Shown here piece by piece: positions 12,095 to 24,824 of a DNA stretch of 64,000 nt; the first letter of the stretch is position 1; every line of letters begins with the position of its first letter. Source of the DNA: Ligustrum vulgare (Eukaryota; Streptophyta; Magnoliopsida; Lamiales; Oleaceae); the NCBI GenBank assembly GCA_963555705.1, contig OY743181.1, positions 22,076,513 to 22,140,512 of the forward strand. The letters are read 5' to 3'. The position numbers and the translations under genes were made by a program. The notes beneath the pieces are model-generated. The model made no database searches. It was not told where the DNA came from and saw nothing but the letters and a program-made list of their open reading frames with translations.

Positions 12095-13987
12095 AGAGCA
12101 GTTGATTGGTTAGATTCTCGTCCCGCTGCGAGTATAACCACCTGGAACGAATTGGTTCAAAAGTTTTACATTAAGTTCATGCCCCCCGTAAAGGTTGCTA
12201 AACTGAGACATGACATCACTGTGTTCCAGCAGCAAGATGCTGTATCTTTTGATGATACGAGGAACAAATTTAAGGACATGCTGAGGAAGTGTCCAAACTA
12301 TGGGATTGCTAGAGGCGATCAAGTGAAGTTTTTCTATAAAGGACTACTTCCACACTTTAAAAACATGGTTGACTCCTCATCAAATGGTGCTTTGGGAACA
12401 AAAACCATTGGGTAGGCATTGTAGCTCTTTGAAAGAATTGCAAACACAAATGTCATGTGGGGATCAGACATGATGATTCCAAAGAAGACATCGGGAGTCT
12501 ATGAAGTGGATGCTTACAGTGCCATATCGGCAAAAATTGACTCCTTGGCTACGAAATTAGAGGGCATAGCACTGGTGAGTTAATCATCAAGAAGTGCTAA
12601 AGTAAATTGTGAAGAATGTGGTGCAAATAATGTTACTACAAATTGCCCTATTCTGGCTTGTCCATTAGAGCAATTTTTCTATGTAAAAAGGGGGTTAATG
12701 CTAGAATAACCCATATTCAAATACCTACAATCCAGGTTAGCGCAACCATCTTAACTTTTCTTGGAAAGATCATTCTAATGGACACATTGAGCCCCAATTC
12801 AGCACTGAGGAAAGAAAGCCTACACTGGAAGAGATGATTGGGAATTTTTTGAAAAGGACAGAACAATTCATGTCTAAAACAGAATAGTTTATGAGAGAAA
12901 CTAAAACCACAATTCAAAATTAGTAGACATCAATTAAAAATATGGAGCACCAAGTAGGGTAGATAGCACTGTTTATCACAAAAAGAGCCCCAGGTACATT
13001 ACGTGCAACCACTAAGGTAAACTCAAGGGAACAACTCATGGCTATAAATGTGGTACAAAATGAGATAAATGCAATCATTATGCGTAATGATGTGCAACTT
13101 CTTGAAATTCAAGTAAAAAAGACAGCTGGAGTTCCTGAAAAGATTGTGAAAATTGGTGAGAAAATTGCTGAAAAGGAAGATGGCCATGAAGTAAAATCAA
13201 CAATTAAGCCTCATGAGTCTCCTATTCCATTTCCATAGAGGCTAAAGAAAATAAGAGAGGATAAGCAATTCAACAAATTTGTCAATATGTTTAGAGAATT
13301 GTACATTAATATCCCCTTCTTGGAAGCCATTAAACAGATTCCGAGTTATTCCAAGCTTATTAAGAAAATGATGTCTAGCAAGAAGAAGCTCGAAGAACTT
13401 GAGGAGGTCACTTTGAATGAAGAATGTAGGGCAACCTTACAAAACAAGCTAGCACCTAAGCTCAAAAACCCAGGGAGCTTTTATATACCTTGCATCATAG
13501 GGGATTTACAATTCAACAAAGCTTATGTGACCTAGGTACAAGTATAAATCTAATGCCCCTGTTCGTGTACAAAAAGTTGGGGTTGGGTGACCCAAAGGGT
13601 AGCAATATCATTTTGCAATTGTCTGATCGATCAATTTGTTACCCATATGCAGTTGTGGATGATGTGTTGGTAAAAGTTCACAAGTTCATATTCCCTACTG
13701 ACTTTATCATCTTAGATATGGAAGAAGATGAAAAAGTCCCCCTGATACTTGGCCGACCATTTATAGCCACTGCACAAGCACTGATTGATGTAGAGAAGGG
13801 AGATGTAGTGCTGCGTGCTGAAAATCAGGAGGTAACCTTCACAATGATGCAATTTAACACCCAAGATCCACAGCTTGAAACCTGTTCCAGGATCGATGTG
13901 GAAATAACCATTAGATGCTGGGAGAGGTATGAGTACAAGGTGAGAGGAGATGAAAAGGGCTCACCATCCAATCTAAAACCTCCTTAA
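12095..13987 (+). pseudogene. Athila-like gag core, zinc knuckle and protease
   Basis: At 12095-12415 the reading AVDWLDSRPAASITTW...KFYIKFMPP is the Athila Gag core. A knuckle-like CEECGANNVTTNC lies near 12613. From 13287 to 13535 comes the segment between Gag and protease (LYINIPFLEAIKQIPSY). After a frameshift near 13520 there is an aspartic protease with CDLGTSINLMP and the conserved VPLILGRPFIATA at about 13730-13775. Stops and frameshifts make it dead. At 14022-14050 a segment reading GAAGCGCTTGTTGGGAGGCA, typical of the region after pol in this family, follows directly, so pol is deleted. Confidence 0.82.
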
Positions 13988-14478
13988 AGAGTTTTCCAAA
14001 AAGTCTAGCTCTATACTTTAAATGAAGCGCTTGTTGGGAGGCAATCCAACTTTTCAAACATTTTCCTTTAGTTGCTTTATTTATTGCTTTTGAGTTATTT
14101 ATTTGCTTTATAGTTGTTTTAATGCTTTATATTGCATTTTAGGATCACTAGCATGCTTAAAATTCACATTTTGACATGTTAGTTGCATTGAATACTTCAT
14201 TGCACATATTTTGCATGTTTTAACATTTTTAAGATTTACTTGTTTTCTATTGGTTTTGATGTTTATCTTTCTTTTGCATGGAACATAATGAGAAAACACC
14301 TTGTACCAAAGATGGAAAAGCTAGAAATGGGTCAAATCATCCAAGCTACATGAAGATCAAAGCTTCAAAGTGGGAACACCACCTCTCCAAACTCGAGAAG
14401 TACCTAAACCCTCTTTATTATTTTGTGTTTATTTTATATATATTTTTTGAATACATTGGGGACAATGCATAATTCTAG

Positions 14479-14491
14479 TTTGGGGGTGTGA
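14479..14491 (+). other. Purine tract of the Athila-like element
   Basis: AGTTTGGGGGTGTG preceded by GGGGACAATGCATAATTC is the usual arrangement downstream of pol in Athila/Tat elements. No LTR copy was found after it. Confidence 0.55.
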
Positions 14492-14771
14492 ATCTCATTC
14501 ATGTACTTTTATTTACACGTTCATTCGATTTTGGGGTAGAAAATTCATAAAAAATTGAAAATTTTGAAAAATCATAAAAATTCGAAAAATTTGAAAATTT
14601 TTATTGATTTATTTATTGCTTATGATTTGAGTTGATTTTATGTTTTAGTTATAAAATTGAACAACATTTGAACTTAATTTCTCTTAGTATTCATCCATGT
14701 AAGACAGTTAAAACTTGAGCACATAGCCATTGTCAAATAATAACTCGTGTTGGAGATGCTTGATACATGAT

Positions 14772-15408
14772 GTCGATTTTTTATCACTAAACTTTGAGTT
14801 AATTGTCCCAATAATCACTAAACTTATGTAAATGTCTAGTTTTTATCACATAACTTATCAAAATGGCGGATGTTAGTCATTAACTTAACTTTCGTAATAA
14901 AATTGACGATGTGACAGACAGAATGTACACGTGGCGTCACGTCAAATTCAACTGATCAATCATGACACACCAAATTACAATGTAAGAAAGCTTTTAAAAT
15001 GGTCATCGATCAGTAACAAAACTTTTAAATTATTAGTTGTATACAACAAATCAATAGTAAAAAATGTTTTTAAAAATTTAGTGATTAATCGAAGAACTTC
15101 TTAAAAATTTTACTTAGCAAGTTCGTGAATTGTGATTGGATGGTTGAAGTTGACGGACATTTTGTTGTCATGTCATCAATTCTGTTACAAAAGTTAAGTC
15201 AATGACTAACGTTCACTATTTAAATAAGTTTAGTGATCAAAACTCGACATTTACACAAGTTTAGTGATTATCGGGATAATTAACATAAAATTTAATGACC
15301 AAAACTCGACGTTTTAAAGTTTAGTGACTAGTCAAAGATGTTTACATAAGTTCAGTGATTAAATCTCAACATGTTAAAGTTCAGTGATCAGTCCAAGACA
15401 TACAACCC
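14772..15408. mobile_element. Long inverted-repeat (MULE-like) element, left end truncated
   Basis: The left arm (from GTCGATTTTTTATCACTAAA) pairs with the right arm, which reads the complement of TCCCGATAATCACTAAACTT. Both arms consist of diverged repeats of a TCACTAAACTT motif. The right arm continues about 90 bp past the pairing left end, so the left side is probably truncated. There is no open reading frame. It lies about 280 bp upstream of the AUG7 start codon. Confidence 0.65.
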
Positions 15409-15482
15409 TAATTTAAGCGATCATTCAACAATTTACTCCTGAATTCATGATATGCATAGCATTCATAGGTGATAGAATCATA

Positions 15483-15653
15483 CCCTGTTTGGCCCCCAGT
15501 TCTCGGGGAAATTTGTGGTTTAAAATAGTATTTTTGAAAGAATGTGTGGTTAAAAATTATTTAAAAAGTCAAATATTGTGATTTAACTAAAATTGATGGT
15601 TGATATTGAGTGATTTAAAAGTTTGGTTTTAAAAAATTGGAGGCCAAACAAGG
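15483..15653. mobile_element. MITE in the AUG7 promoter or 5' leader
   Basis: The ends are CCCTGTTTGGCCCCCAGTT and the complement of CCTTGTTTGGCCTCCAATT. CATAC occurs at both flanks and may be the target duplication. The element ends only 31 bp before the AUG7 start codon, so it must lie in the promoter or 5' UTR. Confidence 0.7.
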
Positions 15654-15832
15654 ACATACTATTGAGCATTTAAAAATTTTGGAAATGGCAGGAAAGCAAA
15701 TGGAAGATGTACAGAGGAAATTAGCGATGCTGAATTACCCAAGAGCCAATGCCCCTGCCCAGTCCCTCCTCTTAGTCGGCATGGACTGCTATGCCCTTCT
15801 CGAATGGTTATTCTTCAAGTATAAGTTCACCC

Positions 15833-16180
15833 TGTTAGAGAAATTAATAAGACCTTAATTATATCAAGACAACCGCAACAATTGCATGAAGATCACGACA
15901 TTTGTAAAGACGACCATGGCCCACACAATCTCCCAAGATAACCGAATTGAAGAATTGATTTGAAGATTATCTTGATTGCATGATTGATTTTGAAGATATT
16001 CTCCATTATCTCTTATTCCTAGAAACTATCACAATGTATCATTTGTTTCTATCTTGTATATGATTAGATTATTTTGTTATTTCATTTCCTTATGAGTCTT
16101 GGACTCTTGAATATATATAGGGACGTGCACAGTGTATAAAATACAAAATTTCCCATTATCAACATAATACAAGATTCTCC
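15833..16180 (+). repeat. 5' LTR (3' end truncated) of the intron 1 copia element
   Basis: It aligns with 17460-17830 with few differences (e.g. the block ACGACCATGGCCCACACAAT in both). The right end is lost at the internal-deletion junction; 16180 is approximate. Confidence 0.8.
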
Positions 16181-16189
16181 ATTAGCCAC

Positions 16190-17440
16190 AATTCGTATAT
16201 TCTTAACCCTAGCTCTCTCCTATCACTGGCCTATCCACCAACTAGATGTGAATAACCCATTTCTCCATGGCACTCTAACCGAGGAAGTCTACATGACTCA
16301 ACCTCCTGGTTTTCTGGATCCTCAATCCCCGTCTCACGTTTGTCACTTGCACAAGGCCCTTTACGGTCTGAAGCAGGCACCTAGAGCATGGTTTAATGAA
16401 CTCCCCTTATTTCTTCTCTCCTATGGTTTTGTCAACTCCCTCAGCGATTCCTCTCTATTTCTGCTCCATCGTCCCTCTGTCACCATTTATTTTCTTGTGT
16501 ATGTCGATGATCTTCTAGTCACTGGAAATAACCCACGGGCTGTCAATCATTTCCTCACTACCCTCTCACAAAAATTCTCGATCAAAAATCTCGGTTCCCT
16601 TGACTATTTCCTTGGTATTGAAGTAACTCGAACAGACTTTTATTTCTTTCTTAGCCAACACAAATATATCAATGATCTACTCTCGAGGGCTAATATGCTT
16701 GGCGCTAAAGAAGTCTCCACCCCTCTCGCCAACTCTGCCCCCTCTCTCTATTCAATCAATCCCCATCCACTGATGCTACCACCTACCACCAACTTGTCGG
16801 TGCCCTCCAATAGCTCTCTCTCACTCGTCCAGATATCTATTTTTCTGTAAACAAATTATCCCAATTTATGCACCGCCCATCGGATTTGCACCTTACTGCT
16901 GTCAAGCGGGTTCTCCGCTACCTCAAGAAAACTATCCATCATGGTCTCTTGCTTCGTCTGACTCCCGACCTATTCCTTATTGCCTTCTGCGATTCTGATT
17001 GGGTAGGCGATCCTGATGATCGTTCATCAACTTCAGCATACATTGTCTATCTTGGGAAGTCTCCTATCTCTTGGAGTTCCAAAAAGCAACGCACGATTAC
17101 TCGCTCCTCCACTGAAGCGGAATATCGCGCACTTGCTTCTTGTTCTAGTGAAGTTCTCTGGCTTAAGAATCTCTTATCTGAGTTTTAGGTCACCCCAACA
17201 AAACGACCCATCATATATTGTGATAATCTTGGTCCGACCTACCTTGCTGTCAACCCTATTTACCACTCCCGTATGAAACATGTTGCCATAGATTACCACT
17301 TCGTTCGAAGTCATGTCCAAAATGGGTCCTTCACCGTGTCCTACATTTCAACCCATGATCAGTTAGCCGATGTTCTTACCAAATCTCTACCACATTCAAA
17401 GTTTACTTCAAATAGATCCAAGATTGGTGTCTCCAACGGA
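16190..17440 (+). pseudogene. copia reverse transcriptase-RNase H remnant
   Basis: At 16190-16850 it reads TIRIFLTLALSYHWPIHQLDV, LHKALYGLKQAPRAW and the catalytic YVDDLLVTGNN (about 16500). After a frameshift near 16740 the RNase H part follows at 16868-17188 ([28 protein letters not shown]) with a stop after LLSEF, then the C-terminal VSYISTHDQLADVLTKSLP (about 17335-17390). The copy is dead but little decayed. Confidence 0.9.
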
Positions 17441-17447
17441 GCCTCCA

Positions 17448-17459
17448 TCTTGCGGGGGC
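17448..17459 (+). other. Polypurine tract of the intron 1 copia element
   Basis: CTTGCGGGGGCC directly precedes the 3' LTR start TGTTAGAG. Confidence 0.75.
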
Positions 17460-17858
17460 CTGTTAGAGAAATTAATAAGACCTTAATTATATCAAGACAA
17501 CTGCAACAATTGCATAAAGTTCACGCTGTTTATAAAGACGACCATGGCCCACACAATCTCCCAAGATAACCGAATTGAAGAATTGATTTGAAAATGATCT
17601 TGATTGCATGATTAATTTTGAAAATATTCTCCATTATCTCTTATTCTTAGAAATTATCACAATGTATCATTTGTTTCTATCTTGTATAGAATTAGATTAT
17701 TTTGTTATTTCATTTCCTTATGAGTCTTGAACTCTTGAATATATAAATATATATAGAGTCTTGAACTCTTGAATATATAAATATATATAAGAACGTGCAC
17801 AGTGTATAAAATAGATTTTCCATTATCAACATAATACAAAATTTCTCAAATTGTATTA
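17460..17858 (+). repeat. 3' LTR of the intron 1 copia element
   Basis: 399 bp, partner of 15833. It contains a short local duplication (GAGTCTTGAACTCTTGAATA twice, about 17721-17785). Confidence 0.85.
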
Positions 17859-20193
17859 CACCCATCTCTCCATGTTTTTTCATCTTTTTACAATTAATTA
17901 ATTTTCTGTTTCCTAAATATTTACTGTAAATTCTGCGTATTGTTGTGTGATAAATCCCAGTTTTCACAGCAAAATCTACAAGGGGATGGAGTGGACCGTG
18001 ACGAGGAAACCTCCCGCATCCAATGTATTACTGTCTCTAATTCCGTTTCACCCCTCTTGTATTTTCTTGCCACTTATGCCATTTTCTAGTAATTTCTAAT
18101 GATTTATCTATTTTTAACAGTAAAAACTGATTTTTTAAAAAGAGCAATGAATGGTTTTTTCAATTGCAATGAAGTTTTGCAGCGACCCCCCCTTTTTCCC
18201 AGTTTAAATTTTTAGTTTGGGCTTGATTACAGGTGTTTAACATGTGAATAAAATCTTATAGATTTGACAGAGTTCGCGAAATTTCTGGGTATTACAACTA
18301 CCATAGACACAGGAGCCATCCAAGTGAGTTTAAATGTGATTTTTATTTACACTTCTGATTGTATTTTCTTTATAATCCCTTGTTTTTGAGGTGAAGAAAA
18401 GGGATGGAAAGAGAATAAAAGTGAGGGAAACGGATAAAATGCGGCTGAATAATTGTATTACAAAAAAGAAACAATATAACATTCATTGAGAATCACTTTC
18501 CTTTTCCTTTCAATGCAGATGTAAATTCATCCTTTACCTTCCTCCTATTCCACCAAATCCAACAGAATGTTGTTTGGTGACATGTTTTCTTGTAAAATAT
18601 AAATGTGATGCAACAACTTTAGATAAAATTCAATATTCAAAGTTCGAACAATATTTTTTCAATTGCATAGATTTTTGCACAAAGAAAACTTTTGATTTTG
18701 GTCAGGTCAAAGACTTCCATTTCCCCCCAAAATTTGATGTGATAACATCAATGATGCTGCCTCACGTATTTTAACCATCCCAAATTCTCGAAACAATTCT
18801 AATTTTCGAGATGTTGAGTTTTACTACTGAATCTACACAGGTGAAGACTTCTCTTCGATTTTCATTCCCTCTCATTCATTTCTTTAGTTTTATCTAACAT
18901 CACACTTCAGTTGCAATGTATTTTCTTTGTCCACAAGAGTGAGCATATGATTTAAGATTCCCCTGGAAGAGCACTGGGATTGCCTTCTGCTGGCCAAAAT
19001 GGATAAACAAATGAAGTGACTTTAGTGATAATTATTCCGAAATTTGCTGAGGATGATTCTGTATTTGGATTAGTTAAAAAGTGTAAATAACATGTAGAGT
19101 TAGGGTTCTGTGCTTGCAACTTGTCATCTCTTAGGTGGTATTATTGAACATTGGATCTGCATGAATCTGAGAGTATGAAGTTAAAGCATTTTCACATTAA
19201 TGTGCACAATCTATATTTTTAATGCAGGGAAGAGGAAGCAATGAAGGTTGCACAGAAATGCTTCATCTTATTGTAGATCTCGTAGAGGCAAGCGTCTATG
19301 CTGATAATCCTGAATGGAGGTGAATTTGTTTTCTACGTGATATAAAGAGCATGTTTGGCTAAGCTACATAATGAAGATATATAGTTTTGGCTTCTTTACC
19401 AAATGGCAGAAGTTGATTATATGTTGAGGCCTCTAGCATCTGACTTGGTTCAGTTTTCAATCTGGTTCTCATGGATAATTCATTCCATCTTTTGTTTTCC
19501 AGGAGCAGGTGGCAAGAGACATACAATTAATAGACGCCATAGCTGAGAAACAAGCTCAAATATTTACTGAAGAGTGCAAGTTGTTTCCTGCTGATGTGCA
19601 AATTCAATCTATATATCCATTGTAAGAATTAAATCTTTTCAGATTCTGACTCATCTCTAAGAAGCAATGTTGCTCTGCAATTTCTAAAACGAAGCAGTAC
19701 CACGTTGTATGCCATTAAACTTTATGCATATGGAGATAAAAAAATTCAAGCAGAAGCACATTATCCTTGAATCTCCTCCCTATTTCTTATGGGCATGTAA
19801 TCACTCTATGCTGCCTCTATGACGCCATTTTTTATGTGTGTTATAATCTTGATATATGCTATGCTACAAACTAGTTTTTATATTTATTTTCTTTCAAAAT
19901 GCACTGTCATCTATATGAAAATTTGGATATCTGATTTGGTATGGGTAATGGCCTCCCACTTGAATTTTTTTGTTCTACTATGGACACTTATTTCTGTCCT
20001 TGGTAAGTCTTGATTTACTCTTTTTTATTGTTAAATGCTAAGATACTCGAAGCTTCTCATTATATTATCTCAGCCCTTATTTGATCTTGATGTATGCACA
20101 ACAGCCTTTCTAGTTGTTTTGTTTTACTTTTTGTTAATAGACTTGATTTCCATCTTATTATTCGTGGACTTGGTGTACACTTTTTGTTGCTAA

Positions 20194-20480
20194 CTAGTAT
20201 TACACTTGTGCGTTGTACGGAAGAACAATATAAATGATTTTATTGTAAATATCATTTCAAAATAGAGAAAAAGTTTGAATACATAATCTGCTTTGATTAA
20301 TGATTAAAACTGTCAACAAATTCTCAAAGTAGAAATGAATTAGAATTCTCATAAATTTTGGAAAACCTCTTTAAATACTATGCTCCTGTTTGAGACCCAT
20401 TACTTCAAAATAATGCAATTTTTGCATAAAATAAATAAAAAAATTTGTCCAAATATTTTTGACTATCATGAATAGAAATG
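20194..20480 (-). mobile_element. Helitron-like 3' terminus in AUG7 intron 5
   Basis: On the minus strand the sequence ends CTAG followed by T (20193-20197), preceded by a degenerate hairpin (CCGTACAACGCACAAG). The adjoining 280 bp matches a second such end at 31297. The 5' end (TC) was not found, so the extent is unknown; intron 5 up to about 22000 is AT-rich and non-coding. Confidence 0.5.
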
Positions 20481-22712
20481 GTAACCCTCAAATATTATAA
20501 TTTACATAAAATAAAGTAATAAATATATGCAGTCCCATAAATGAATGTAACAAATTAAACAATATTGATAATGCACGAAAATGAAAATTAATTTCACAAT
20601 TTGCGATGCAAGAAAGTGAAATTCAACCCAAGAGACCCTTTGCATAATTAATTTTTTAATAAAATTGCAAATCAATGAATTGTTTTACTATTTTTGAGAG
20701 GAAACGGGCCATGAATTAAGTGTTTTAGCGTGTGTACAACAAACATATCAACTCAATTTTTGGATTTAACGTTCAATAAATAAAATTTTCTTTTTAAAAA
20801 GTTTTTGAACTACAAAATAGGCTCATACAATACATATGAAAGAATCAACTTACATATTCTCCTTAGAATCGATGTTTTTCTTTTTATATATTGTTCTTCA
20901 TCATATTTCTCCCAAAAAGAGATGTAAGGTAGATTTTTTTTTTTTTGGTATATTTTGATTTTAAGCATTAATTATTAATTTCAAGTGTTTTCCTAAAAAA
21001 ATAATCATTAATTTTAATAAATATTGTTACATGAATTTTTTATTTTTATTTTTTATTTATTTCTTCATATTTGCAATATCTTTATTCATATTATTACATT
21101 ATTTTTTTAATAAAAATTGATGATCAATCAATTGTTTAATAAAAATTATATGAACTGTTTGTTAAAATCTGTAATATATATTCTGCATATTGTAGTTATT
21201 TAAGTTTATAATAAAAAAAGACAATGAACATAATCAGTAAATAAATAAAAATAATGTCAAATGATGAACAAATTGATCGAAATCTTAAGTTGTAAAAATT
21301 AACACGGCTTAATTGAATTTACTTCGAAAATTCATATATTTATTATTATTTTTAATTTGATAAGAAAATGAGCTTGAACTGAAATTAATCATATATATGA
21401 GTAAATTGAATTTAGTTAACAAATTTTTGATAGTATTATAGGACTCAAATGATATAATTTATAATGAATGAGATATTAAAAAAAAAACACATAAAATAAA
21501 ACTTTTACCTTTGATCTTCGAGACATTTTTATGGACAATATGTTTACTGTTTGCTCTCACTTGTTAGCTTAAATTAAACTTCTTATTGAGATTTTCGATT
21601 AGACGTCTATATTACGTATTTTTCGATTTTAAAATAATACAATAATTATCAAAAAATAATAATTATTTTTTTTAAAAAATAGTTTATATATTAAAGTATT
21701 GATGTCATTAATAGCACATAGTGCGGATGCCAATGCTAATGATATTAATGGCACATGTACCATAGTATTTGTTAAAATACTTAATACAATATTCTTTTGC
21801 AAAATTTTTCAGATTTATTTACTTTGGCGGGAAACTATGTATGGATTTTGGTGACGGCTATTCTACTTTAATATATATATATATATTAAGATGAAGATAA
21901 GATTAAGGTATTCTATCTAAAGAAGCTTCATCTTAATAATACACCATCCTGGATTTGTTGAAATCTGTAATTGTAGTTATTAGTAACTATCTCTAATAAT
22001 TGCAAATTTTGAAAGATGTAAACGTGTTTGTGTTCCTTGGATGGATCATTGCCAGGAAATCATTTTCTGCTCACTTCGAGATGTTGACCTTGACGAAAAT
22101 AGTTATCATTATTTCTGTCTTTTGGTTATCATCTAGGCCCTTGTTTGGTTTACATTAAAAATTTCTCTTTTTTCTACAGTACTCAATCTCAACCATCCAT
22201 TAAAAGTCAAGCGACTCAAGCCCACAATATTTGACTTTTCATCCAAATTTTAACCATCCATTCTCTTAAAAATCAGTATTCATTTCAAAAAAACTCTTTT
22301 TAAACAATACTATAGATAATAACTGGATTTGGAATGATCTGGTGGGAAGGAAGCATAAATGTTGGTGGGCTAAGAAGCTAGTTATCTATATAAAATCTTT
22401 AAGATACTGATTAAATTTAATTGAAAGGAAACTTTATTTAGTTTACAAGGTGATTTTTTTTTTTTTTTTTTGGTGGGGTTGTATCCCTTGATTGTTGAAT
22501 ATTTTCGTCTCCTTTTAATCTCTATCAAAATTTAGTGGGCACAGATTATATGGGATAGAGACATTCTTTATTAATGAGCATAGGTAATATATTACAAACA
22601 TAATCAATCAAATCTGATAAATTTTTTCATTGTTCAGCTCAATATCTTGGAAGTCTCTTTATCATGGCCAGAGAGATCTTGCAGGGATGAAGGTAAGCAT
22701 GTTTCTAATGAA

Positions 22713-22850
22713 AACCGTTGGGGGATGGTTGGGAGTGGGGTCTGAGAGGGTTGGGCTGGGGGAAGGAAGGCTGTGGGGTTGGGGGTGGTTAGGGAAGGGA
22801 AGTGGGGAGGGGAGATGTTGGGGTGTGGATGGCAGGAGGAAGGCGACCAA
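22713..22850 (+). other. G-run-rich stretch in AUG7 intron 5
   Basis: More than ten runs of three or more G lie in about 130 bp, in an otherwise AT-rich intron. The open reading frame across it (22630-22893) is a composition artefact. It could form G-quadruplexes on the coding strand. Confidence 0.55.
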
Positions 22851-23848
22851 GAACTTTCCTTGCTTCATTTTCTTTTTTAATTTATTTATTTAAGGTTTAA
22901 GATAAAATTTGTCAGTTTGATTGTGTAATGGCTGTTTTTTTTTTTCGGTTGAAATATTTACTAGGGACAAAATGCCAAGAGACAGAGGTTGGGGATGAAA
23001 GTTATGGCGCTTGCAATTTAGCCTTTAAATTTAATATTTATGATTAGTCTGGGATTTATGTTTCATATATTAGTAAACATAGCATATTTGGCTTGCTAAT
23101 ATGTTAGTCTATGTTAGGCTACTGTTAGTATTTTATTTAAAAAGATACAAATCATTCATTATGTGTGTGTGTATATATATATATATATATTTTAAGACCC
23201 ACAAGTATTAACCATGATCTACCACTCATTTCTATGTATTCACTGTAAACTGTTTATAATCAACTACACCCTCCAGTCAGTATCTTGTCTATTACACTTA
23301 CAATTTGTAGAGTGTCTTTTTGTAGATATTGCAACTTTTTTTTTTTTTTTTTCACTTAATGGAAGTTTACTTGTAGGCCGGATATATCTGATTTGCAAAA
23401 GCAACTTAGATCAGTCAAACAGACTTCTGAGTCTTCAAGAAACGGTTGATGATCTAGATTCAAAGGTTTAACTTAAATTCTTGGCCTCTTGCGTTCTTTC
23501 CTTCAATCGTTGTCTTATTATCCAACTTTCACCTAGTTGCTTTTCCTGATCAACTGGCATTGACTATTATCTTTTGGTGTCCAGCATCCCTATAATCCTG
23601 ACGAGAATTACATGGAAGTTGAAGCAAAATTTCGGGAACATCTAGAATCTTTTCTCGAAACTACAAGATCTTTCAATGCAATTTACACCAAGGTTTGTTA
23701 ATTGTTGTCACAATTATTAAATTGAACTTTGCTGCTGTTCTCCAGCGTATATAGAAAGTTTTGATAATTGAGTATTCTCGTCTTTTAGGTCCAAATAAAA
23801 TGTGTAATTCCTCCAAAATTTAATGATACGAAAAAATAATTTCTCATT

Positions 23849-23855
<7 letters not shown>

Positions 23856-23902
<47 letters not shown>
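23856..23902 (+). repeat. (TAA)n microsatellite in AUG7 intron 7
   Basis: A run of about 15 TAA units. Confidence 0.95.
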
Positions 23903-23904
<2 letters not shown>

Positions 23905-23905
<1 letters not shown>

Positions 23906-24010
23906 TCTTTAAAGGGGATTAAAGGATTTCACCCTCCCCATAAAGTAGGCTTGATCCGAGTAGCCTGGGAAGGCTTTGCTCTTACCACTTGAGCTAGGCC
24001 TTTCTAGTGC
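23905..24010 (-). mobile_element. tRNA-related SINE fragment in AUG7 intron 7
   Basis: On the minus strand TAGCTCAAGTGG fits a tRNA A box and GGATCAAGCC, about 40 nt later, fits a weak B box. No clear target duplication or tail was seen. Confidence 0.4.
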
Positions 24011-24217
24011 CATTTTTTATATTTTCTCTTCGTGCTTCGAGAGCTTCTTTCAGACTACTTGAGATACCAAAGTATTATTACTCTTCGAAAATAACTCGTA
24101 TATCTGTTTGGGATAGTTGATGGGTTGCTCCCTTTTTCTACTTGCACTAAATGTCTTGAAATTGTTATCCCAATCTTGTGACACTTCTTGAGAAATGAAT
24201 CTGAATATTATCTGTGA

Positions 24218-24346
<129 letters not shown>

Positions 24347-24824
24347 TAGTTCCTCGTGCATTACTTGTTTAAATGTAGTTGACGACACAAAGTTCATGAA
24401 ATTTGCCGACTTCACTTACGAAATTTTCTTTATAGTTAAAATTTGAAATTTCTGAGTTTACTTCTGTTTGGGTTGCAACTTTTTGTTTCGAAATATATGC
24501 TTGTGAAATGATTTGCAGAGTCAAAGACTACCATTTCTTCTGTAAATCATGTGTTTCGTAAACTGTCTTTTAGAAGATGATGGGAAAACCGATAGATAAC
24601 CATTCCTTATTCTTGTGTCACGACAGTTTCTAGGGAACTTAAAGAACTTTAAAGATTCACATGCTGCAGTTGCAGTTGGGTCTTCTGAAATTGTGGCTGG
24701 TGAACCATCTTCTGTAACGAGAATAATCTCCGAGTGCGAAAGTGCATTGACATTCTTGAATCGCGATCTTGGTATTCTATCTGCCTCTATTGCTCGTGAG
24801 AAGGGTGAAGAGGTGGATTTGTAA

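Larger units (their letters stand above)
3997..14700 (+). mobile_element. Athila-like Ty3/gypsy element, pol deleted, 3' LTR not found
   Basis: The 5' LTR (3997-4878 plus 9116-10231) is followed by a typical Athila/Tat primer-binding site, gag, zinc knuckle and protease, then the untranslated segment and purine tract that usually follow pol. Reverse transcriptase and integrase are absent. I could not find a second copy of the LTR before the AUG7 locus, so the right boundary is uncertain; 14700 is approximate. The element interrupts the upstream copia copy at 3996/3997. Confidence 0.8.
15833..17858 (+). mobile_element. Internally deleted copia element in AUG7 intron 1
   Basis: Two LTRs starting TGTTAGAGAAATTAATAAG (15833 and 17460) surround only the RT-RNase H part of copia pol. 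CACCC flanks both sides (15828-15832, 17859-17863), although this implies an LTR ending in TA rather than CA. The insertion starts 14 bp after the AUG7 exon 1 donor site. The primer-binding site, gag, protease and integrase are gone; the deletion joins the 5' LTR (near 16180) to the middle of reverse transcriptase. Confidence 0.85.

Noticed and set aside
14500..14750. Possible 3' LTR of the Athila-like element
   Set aside because: The sequence after the purine tract does not match the 5' LTR (3997-4878, 9116-10231), so no 3' LTR is claimed.
22630..22893. 87-codon open frame in AUG7 intron 5 with a Gly/Trp-rich product
   Set aside because: The frame exists because of the G-run-rich DNA; it has no resemblance to AUG7 or any family and lies between well-defined exons.
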